This document shows positions 6,501 to 11,008 of a stretch of DNA of 11,008 nt, one piece after another. The stretch's first letter is position 1, and every line of letters starts with the position of its first letter. The stretch lies in the NCBI GenBank assembly GCA_964388495.1, contig CAYMAT010000043.1, positions 1 to 11,008 of the forward strand. The letters are read 5' to 3'. The notes under the pieces are model-generated. The model saw only the letters and a list, made by a program, of their open reading frames with translations, had not been told where the DNA came from and ran no database searches. Made by a program: the position numbers and the translations under genes. This stretch comes from CAYMAT01 sp964388495. GTDB lineage: Bacteria > Patescibacteriota > Gracilibacteria > Peribacterales > Peribacteraceae.

Positions 6501-8727
6501 AGGAACATATAGGTATGCGACGGAATCCGGCGCCTCTACGGCCTTCAATACCGCCCTGTGGAACGGATCACTGGCCCAGAACACCAGCGCACAGCGGCTG
6601 GTCAATAACATCACCAGCACCGTTCTGGCCTCCGGGGATTCGCGCATCGCGTACGCACGCGGCGTGACGGGATACCAGATTGTGGTGAATGGCGGCACGT
6701 CCGCGCAGGTCACGCTCAAGCCATCGGAGCTGACAGCGGGAGGACGCGACCAGTTCATCGAAAAATTCATGCTGCAGGGGAACCATGATGCCCTCATCAC
6801 GGAAATCGCACGGCGCAATGAATTGAAAGGCATCGATTCCGCTACTGCACGCCTACAGGCGGAACAGGCCGTGGCCATCTATGCCGCCAACCCTTGGCTC
6901 TTCAAAAATCTCTCTCTGGCACCGCTGGATAACGGAAACGACAGTGCCGTCATCGCCGCCATCGTGGATACCATCGCCCCGGCACCGCTGGCCATTGCGG
7001 CGTCACAGGGGGTAAAGAGTGATACGCGTGTGGCAGATATAGGCGGAAGCCCTATGAATACAGACAACATCCTTTTCAGCATGAGCAGTCCCATTCAATT
7101 GCAGGAGCATTCCGCAGAACTGGCACACCTTCTGGCACTGCCTTCATCGGCACAATCTGTTCCATGGGTACAAAAGACCACACTCTTGGGGAAAGTTCTT
7201 TCCGGCATGATGGCCAATCTTGTATATGCCTCGCCTGCGGATAACGCGCAGCGTTCAGCGGACTTTTTTGCACTCACGGGTATCGACCTTTCCACCGCAC
7301 TGCAACTCCCGGTCACGCAAATACCGGCAGCCGTGCAAAAAATACTGCAGGACAAGAATCTAGGTTATTTATTAACTGCTTGCCTCCCGGGATACACAGC
7401 AACGCCGGGGAAAGTCTATGACGCAATAAATCCTCAGACGTGGTATACGGAAACAGATTCCGAAGTACGTGTTCGCGTAGACCTCCCTGCAGACACGCAG
7501 AGTTTCAATGGAAAGGCCGTGCTTATGGACTCCGACGGAAAGACGTACCCCGGCATAACGTATGCCCTCCGTGATACGCTGGTAGTACAGATTCCCATGT
7601 CCGCCTTCCGCACCCTCTCCCCCGATGGCTCTGTCCACAAACAGTTCCGTGTGCAGTTCACGGTAGACCGCCGCAATGGCACTGCAACAAGCGTACCGGT
7701 GTTTACGTCGGGAGTGTTTAGGGTGGAGATGGGGCCATCAATGAAAGATTTGTCGACGTTACCGGAAGGGGATCCTAATAAAATTATTGAAAACGTCCTC
7801 CTTAACCAATTAAAAGAAAATTTCCCCCTTTCCAATATGAAAGATTGGAAATGGGATATCGGCTCTGACTATCACTATGGAAATTCCTATGATGCAGTGG
7901 ATCTTAATAAGGTGAATCCCATCGATGAGTTGGGATCCCCTGTATTTACTCCAGGCTCAGCAGATATGGAGGGAACAATCATGGACGTGGGCTCAAAATA
8001 CGCCAATGACTATGGTGTTATCCGTATTCAATACAAGACGACCATTGCCGGAAAGGAAGTCAGATGGTTTGTAGAATACCTGCATCTTTTAGTGAATGAT
8101 ACCGGCCAGAAAGATCCCTCGGGGAAAAATATTTTTGAAGCTCGTGACAAAGATGGCCACCAGATTTGGACGTTTGTTCCTGGTGTAACAAAAGTGAAAG
8201 GACATGTGCAAGTGGGCGCAGTGGGCGGCAGAGGTGAAGGAAAAGATGATTTGTTTGATAATCATTTGCACACAAAAATCGGCTACTTTGATGTAAATGG
8301 CAAAGAACAGGGAGTAGATATGCGCATACTACTTACCCAGGAACTGCATAGTGTTATAGCAAGCGACGCCGGAGCTGATGGCAATGTGACCACCACAGGA
8401 GATAACAGTTCCACCACTGTGCTTTGGGAGAATAATTTGAATGCCTGGGTTGCTCAAAATCAAACAGGGAAGTTTGCAGGAGTGTTTTATAGTCATCAGA
8501 ATCAACAAACTGCAGATGCCAGAACGCCGGGATATTGGTATGCCTGGGACACCGGAAAGAAGCCCGAGGAGATGGAGAGGGTGGTGTGGAAGCAAATTGC
8601 CGAACAAGATGTAAACGGGAAAAAAGTACCAGTTATGAAATGGGTAAAATTTAATTCCACCTCCTGGACTACGGGCAAAAATGTCTGGGATACTTCCTCT
8701 CAATCATGGGTAGACTATTCTCTATAA
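3592..8727 (+). CDS. Giant surface protein: LEDR motif, coiled coils, beta modules, C-terminal M23 metallopeptidase
   Basis: This 1711-residue protein (numbered from the ATG at 3592) has no usual hydrophobic signal peptide. Residues 22-28 read VEALEDR followed by TALTA, like the LEPR/LEDR N-terminal motif of large planctomycete surface proteins. Long coiled coils follow (about 122-370, then about 457-560), then beta-rich regions (about 602-700 and 717-980; the latter has a CARDB-like stretch near 885-980), a mostly helical region, another beta module (about 1280-1380), and an M23/LytM-like domain (about 1400-1580). The M23 active site is recognisable: His1428 and Asp1437 (HYGN to AVDL), His1498 (EYLHLL), and His1558 and His1560 (HLH), matching LytM H210, D214, H260, H291 and H293. 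The His-to-Asp gap is 9 instead of the usual 4. M23 enzymes cut peptidoglycan cross-bridges. The last 130 residues are Trp-rich. Base composition drops in GC from about 7740 on. The ATG at 3592 has a pyrimidine-rich leader; GTG 3556 (with Shine-Dalgarno) and TTG 3442 are alternatives. The stop overlaps the next gene. Confidence 0.85.
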   Translation: MHPFRSNPGLGKETAKHSSLAVEALEDRTALTAVTDPVHADIGSLIREELTGVDAAHWAPADTAALESLAGNPALQSLDTLAKAIVPEQNDVTFLEQRSQALRNTLLSFDGPLAAMVQEKGRDTADLASLNQSLTSAQNDIASLNTRLTQIGQSVSALSKELADAPGSIQKNTTEIAALNKEIVSLTKSKDTVQKTIATLEKQVSTNVATETRLRQALTTLKVDPASPPARPTATQKLYLTQYQTAVNATKASQSTLATNRTQLSGIQTRITADQNRVTALTNDNTRLQGRIIAIPNEQQTLLAEQSTTQTLRDAKANALPGIQQQIDGKTAELVFDDTETGKLRAEQILTQEELDAVASAMVRETAQVTGLVSAVMTQASQLKTQVNFSAALAALPMDRETLLASLPTLFSPAQQTSLHQALTSVLVQLRQGDATIAGKYTEGTLTSSDILGKDGVGLSVTRALLIRTQQDRVANSGADLAAARALLDTLRATPGTAPDVITLQEQTVHLLEQTNTDANQRLLLLTQADSFAADRETYSDTAKNGIDSLTAFLALEETRTPVPQRITLNTAALAPVSSNESVTTTADTPAGQARLASWRGASPIAAIEGGSALKITGDVGVMDLSTLTRFTQGISATLKTPAAGGTVTVDGYRGDTLVRSMSVQDGTEFVCADALGITSVVIRGSAGGSLQNMRIISNSDQPQTPALPATTATNASIALGSARYVPSDNGGAWWWRRYVGRNSSGNSESSFGVLFQRDPGKYTLFTLSNSAGNARFSGIPVTVQSSNNSYDPMPTGTPIQTDHYQFIGNNMVVLFPSKNDSVWIPVSSWSTLGISTKAGGSLAEVLPPSGIQALSGSLVNRRAQGGDSWADHTELKAGQVESAVGEFDGTFTINNTGASDIHIDEVRVHSGQNHNLSDAVMHTMAGGTIKAGQTVDLSVWVPEAQPVDGKHAWYTIGFVMNGKEHLFQTGTYRYATESGASTAFNTALWNGSLAQNTSAQRLVNNITSTVLASGDSRIAYARGVTGYQIVVNGGTSAQVTLKPSELTAGGRDQFIEKFMLQGNHDALITEIARRNELKGIDSATARLQAEQAVAIYAANPWLFKNLSLAPLDNGNDSAVIAAIVDTIAPAPLAIAASQGVKSDTRVADIGGSPMNTDNILFSMSSPIQLQEHSAELAHLLALPSSAQSVPWVQKTTLLGKVLSGMMANLVYASPADNAQRSADFFALTGIDLSTALQLPVTQIPAAVQKILQDKNLGYLLTACLPGYTATPGKVYDAINPQTWYTETDSEVRVRVDLPADTQSFNGKAVLMDSDGKTYPGITYALRDTLVVQIPMSAFRTLSPDGSVHKQFRVQFTVDRRNGTATSVPVFTSGVFRVEMGPSMKDLSTLPEGDPNKIIENVLLNQLKENFPLSNMKDWKWDIGSDYHYGNSYDAVDLNKVNPIDELGSPVFTPGSADMEGTIMDVGSKYANDYGVIRIQYKTTIAGKEVRWFVEYLHLLVNDTGQKDPSGKNIFEARDKDGHQIWTFVPGVTKVKGHVQVGAVGGRGEGKDDLFDNHLHTKIGYFDVNGKEQGVDMRILLTQELHSVIASDAGADGNVTTTGDNSSTTVLWENNLNAWVAQNQTGKFAGVFYSHQNQQTADARTPGYWYAWDTGKKPEEMERVVWKQIAEQDVNGKKVPVMKWVKFNSTSWTTGKNVWDTSSQSWVDYSL

Positions 8728-9269
8728 TTCTTATTTCTGGCCTATTGGCTTTAGTAAGTTGTTCTCGAAATACTGAGAATTCCACTTCAGGCTGCTATAG
8801 CAATGGAACCGACCGGGATGTTATTTGCGATTTAAACCGAGGTTATACGTTCTATCAACCAAAATGGGTTAATGCTACGGACTGGAAAGAAAGAAATATG
8901 AACATCACTACCTATGATTTTCCACTATCCCTCCAAGAGCAAAATGAATGGGCATCTAGCGGTTATTATTTACCACGAGAAATAACTTGTTCTCCCTTTT
9001 TTACCGGAGCATCAGTAATGGCAATGCTGTCAGCTGCCAATGGAAAAGCGGAGTGGGGCAGAGTGGATCACTTTGATAACGAAAAAATGGGTGAATTTGA
9101 GACGGACGATCAAAAGCCTATTTGTATCCCTCCCACAAATAAGGGCGCAGCTGGTTATGCCCTTTGCACAGAAAAGGACGGTAAAACTGTGCTCATCTGT
9201 ATCAGCCAGATAAAGGATGATCCAAAAATGGCCCAGCAGATTTTTGAGACGTTTAGGTGGGTGAAATGA
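8706..9269 (+). CDS. Small cysteine-containing lipoprotein, overlaps the M23 gene (candidate partner or immunity protein)
   Basis: The 187-residue product begins with a lipoprotein signal (GRLFSIILISGLLALVSC), with a lipobox LVSC and lipidated Cys19. The mature part has six more cysteines (30, 41, 95, 140, 154, 165), enough for three disulfides, which fits an exported protein. I recognise no domain. The ATG at 8706 lies within the last 22 bases of the M23 gene, so the two are probably translationally coupled. The leader CTTCCTCTCAATC has no Shine-Dalgarno. The gene is AT-rich (22 G/C in 60 bases at 8821-8880), like the M23 tail and unlike the GC-richer flanking genes, suggesting the two travelled together. 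Immunity to, or anchoring of, the hydrolase is a reasonable guess from position only. It converges on the 9319-10122 gene across 49 bases with no visible terminator. Confidence 0.75.
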   Translation: MGRLFSIILISGLLALVSCSRNTENSTSGCYSNGTDRDVICDLNRGYTFYQPKWVNATDWKERNMNITTYDFPLSLQEQNEWASSGYYLPREITCSPFFTGASVMAMLSAANGKAEWGRVDHFDNEKMGEFETDDQKPICIPPTNKGAAGYALCTEKDGKTVLICISQIKDDPKMAQQIFETFRWVK

Positions 9270-9318
9270 CCCCCCTTCCCCCTCGCCTCTCTGACCACCA
9301 TCCGCGTTGATTTTGGCA

Positions 9319-10122
9319 CTACTCCCTAACCCCCCGCGAAAACTCTTCACTGTCCGCAAACTTTGCAGCCCGATCGTTGATCTTAAAACGCTCTCGGGCT
9401 TTTTCTAAGGGCAAGTCCGTATCAATCAAACCCTGCTCATAGAGCACTTCATCCGTGTGCTCCGGGAAGAGCGTGCGGTAGGAGAGGCCAATGTGCGTTC
9501 CCAGGACCTGGTTAAAGGCATCCAGGATGTTGGAATTACAGCTGTTCCAGATGGTGTTGTAGAACTCTGGCTGCACGGTATCCACGGTATTGGCCCTCTG
9601 TAGAACCCGCACAAAAAGCTGGCGCGCCTGTTCCTCCGTAGTTTTGATGGGATACACGTACACATCGTCTTTGCGGATATTGGCACGCAGGCCCAGCACA
9701 TCGCGCTCATCGGCAATCACGTACATCAATTCATACTGCTTGAGGATGCCCAGGTACGGAGAGAAGGTCTCCCCTTTCTCCTTACGGATTTCCGGGGACA
9801 CGGCCAGGTACTCCCCGTTCTTGAATCCAAAACTTAACAAGGTGTGTGCGCCCTTTTTCCCGCGGAACGGCTCCACCACAAACCACACGGAATTCACCCC
9901 GCGCACATCATACGTCTTGTCCTGGTAAGCAGGATCGTAATCCGTGGTGGTGCGGTACCGGAAATTGCGGATGTTTTTGACGGTTACCGTCTCACCATGG
10001 AATGTCACTTCCGGCGCAAGCGCCTGGTCCAGGGACCAGTCACGGGCAAAGCTGGGGCGCAGGGAAACCCAGAACACCAAAGCCGCGACCACTACAAAAC
10101 CGAGGATGTATTTGATGCTCAT
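9319..10122 (-). CDS. DUF4105 (Lnb N-terminal-like) membrane-anchored envelope protein
   Basis: The 267-residue protein has an N-terminal hydrophobic segment (about 5-20) that serves as a membrane anchor or uncleaved signal. The rest matches the DUF4105/Lnb_N pattern: FRYRTTTDYDPAYQ, then VNSVWFVVEPF, AHTLLSFGF (His93), a central helix-rich part, and YNTIWNSCNSNILDAFN with the conserved Cys195. In Enterococcus-type Lnb, related domains take part in remodelling lipoprotein N-termini; most DUF4105 proteins are uncharacterised, and His93/Cys195 as the active residues is inference. It is the second gene of an operon: its ATG is 14 bases after the stop of the ABC ATPase gene. The leader (CATTTCTCC) is pyrimidine-rich with no Shine-Dalgarno. 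No terminator is seen after the stop. Confidence 0.75.
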   Translation of the reverse strand: MSIKYILGFVVVAALVFWVSLRPSFARDWSLDQALAPEVTFHGETVTVKNIRNFRYRTTTDYDPAYQDKTYDVRGVNSVWFVVEPFRGKKGAHTLLSFGFKNGEYLAVSPEIRKEKGETFSPYLGILKQYELMYVIADERDVLGLRANIRKDDVYVYPIKTTEEQARQLFVRVLQRANTVDTVQPEFYNTIWNSCNSNILDAFNQVLGTHIGLSYRTLFPEHTDEVLYEQGLIDTDLPLEKARERFKINDRAAKFADSEEFSRGVRE

Positions 10123-10136
10123 GGAGAAATGATACG

Positions 10137-11008
10137 TCAGTTTCCGTTAAACCACTTCAATTTCTGCGCCGTGCTGTTCTGCTGCTGCGCAATGGTGAGG
10201 TGCTCCGCCGTGGAGGAATAGGTGCGGGCCAGGATATCGCCAAAATCCGTGGGGGATACGTCCCAATCGGCAAGGAGCAGGTTACGCTGCACAAAGGACA
10301 GGAACGCGGGCGTATCCACGTGCCTCACGCGGCACTGGAAAAAGCACGGATCTGTTTCATCCACGTGCAGCGCGGTACGCTCCATGGCCAGACGCATTTC
10401 CCTGTTGGGCGGCTCGCGCAGGCGCAGGGTGACCAGATGTTCCGGCTCAAAGATGTTGGCCAGTTCGTTGAGCGTCCCGTCATAAATCTTGCGCCCCCGG
10501 CTCATGACCAGAACGCGGGAACAGAGCTGTTCAATATCGGCGATGGCGTGGGACGTGAGCAGTATGGTTACCCCTTCCTGTTTTTGGTATTCGCGCAGAA
10601 ATTCCCAGATATGCCGCTGGCTTACCGCGTCCACGCCAATAGTGGGCTCGTCCAGAAACAGCACTTTGGGCTGGTGCAGAAGCGAGAGAATGAGCTCGCA
10701 TTTCATGCGTTCGCCCAAAGAAAGCTGGCGCGTGGGGGTGTGCAGCGCATGCGTGACCTGCAAAAGCTCCACCAGCCTCCCCAGGATGGAGGCCCACACC
10801 TCCGGATCAATGGCATACAGATCACGATGGAGCTGGAACGTATCCATGGGCGGCAGGTCCCATACCAGCTGCGAACGTTGGCCGGTGACAAAGGCGATGG
10901 ATTTGCGGAATTCGCGTTGGCGTTTGTGCGGCTGGTATCCCAGCACCGTGCACTCCCCCGCGCTGGGGACAAGAATGCCCGTGAGCATTTTGAGCAAGGT
11001 GGTCTTGC
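10137..11008 (-). CDS. ABC transporter ATP-binding protein, COG4586/viologen-exporter-like (5' end outside window)
   Basis: About 290 residues are visible. The start is missing: the window opens inside the Walker A motif (KTTLLKMLTG). The remaining motifs are complete: Q-loop region (FVTGQRSQLVWDLPPMDTF), signature LSLGERMKCEL, Walker B VLFLDEPTIGVD, and H-loop LTSHAIADIE. LSLGxRM together with the GQxxQLxWDLP Q-loop is typical of COG4586 ATPases, which energise ABC-2-type permeases (COG4587 and COG3694) for export across the cytoplasmic membrane. The C-terminal 100 residues are an accessory domain. No permease is in the window; it should lie upstream, past 11008, if the family's usual layout holds. 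The stop (TGA) is 14 bases before the DUF4105 start, so they are probably co-transcribed. Confidence 0.9.
   Translation of the reverse strand, partial: KTTLLKMLTGILVPSAGECTVLGYQPHKRQREFRKSIAFVTGQRSQLVWDLPPMDTFQLHRDLYAIDPEVWASILGRLVELLQVTHALHTPTRQLSLGERMKCELILSLLHQPKVLFLDEPTIGVDAVSQRHIWEFLREYQKQEGVTILLTSHAIADIEQLCSRVLVMSRGRKIYDGTLNELANIFEPEHLVTLRLREPPNREMRLAMERTALHVDETDPCFFQCRVRHVDTPAFLSFVQRNLLLADWDVSPTDFGDILARTYSSTAEHLTIAQQQNSTAQKLKWFNGN

Noticed and set aside
9270..9318. Terminator between the convergent lipoprotein and DUF4105 genes
   Set aside because: No stable hairpin followed by a T-run could be found in these 49 bases on either strand.

Overview
The window looks like a chromosomal piece of an uncultivated, CPR/Patescibacteria-type bacterium. 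A Peregrinibacteria/Peribacteria-like lineage is my best guess, by inference only. The hints are poly-serine linkers with interspersed valine in a Calx-beta/SLH surface protein, many secreted or anchored proteins, and start codons preceded by pyrimidine tracts instead of Shine-Dalgarno sequences. TGA ends at least three genes (1836-3305, 8706-9269, 10137-11008), so this is not one of the lineages that read TGA as glycine. I see no tRNA, rRNA, CRISPR array, insertion sequence or phage gene.

Layout. 1-86 (minus): the first 28 codons of a TypA/BipA-type translational GTPase, with an unusual P-loop. 87-433: a spacer with GC-rich, hairpin-forming DNA and a terminator. 434-712 (minus): a small two-helix membrane protein with cysteine clusters at both ends. 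855-1727 (plus): a secreted protein with a DUF11-like beta-sandwich and a tyrosine-rich tail, divergent from the cysteine-rich gene. 1732-1827: a bidirectional terminator flanked by an 11-bp inverted repeat. 1836-3305 (minus): an SLH, poly-Ser and triple Calx-beta surface protein.

3592-8727 (plus) is a giant protein of about 1711 residues. It has an N-terminal LEDR motif resembling the planctomycete-type LEPR/LEDR sorting region, long coiled coils, beta-rich modules and a C-terminal M23 (LytM-like) metallopeptidase domain in which all five active-site positions can be found. Its stop overlaps the start of a small lipoprotein gene (8706-9269, plus). The end of the giant gene and the lipoprotein gene are clearly more AT-rich than everything around them. 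This block, a swappable-looking hydrolase tail plus an overlapping small lipoprotein, is the most interesting part of the window. It has the shape of a peptidoglycan-hydrolase effector with a cognate immunity or partner lipoprotein, though that is inference.

9319-11008 (minus): a two-gene operon with a 14-nt gap. The upstream gene is an ABC ATPase of the COG4586 (ABC-2/viologen-exporter-like) type, cut by the window end. The downstream gene encodes a membrane-anchored DUF4105 (Lnb N-terminal-like) protein with a conserved Cys.

Taken together, most of the window serves the cell surface: envelope-anchored adhesive or scaffold proteins, a wall hydrolase, a lipoprotein, a DUF4105 envelope protein and an exporter ATPase. 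A fragment of a translation-factor gene lies at the left edge.
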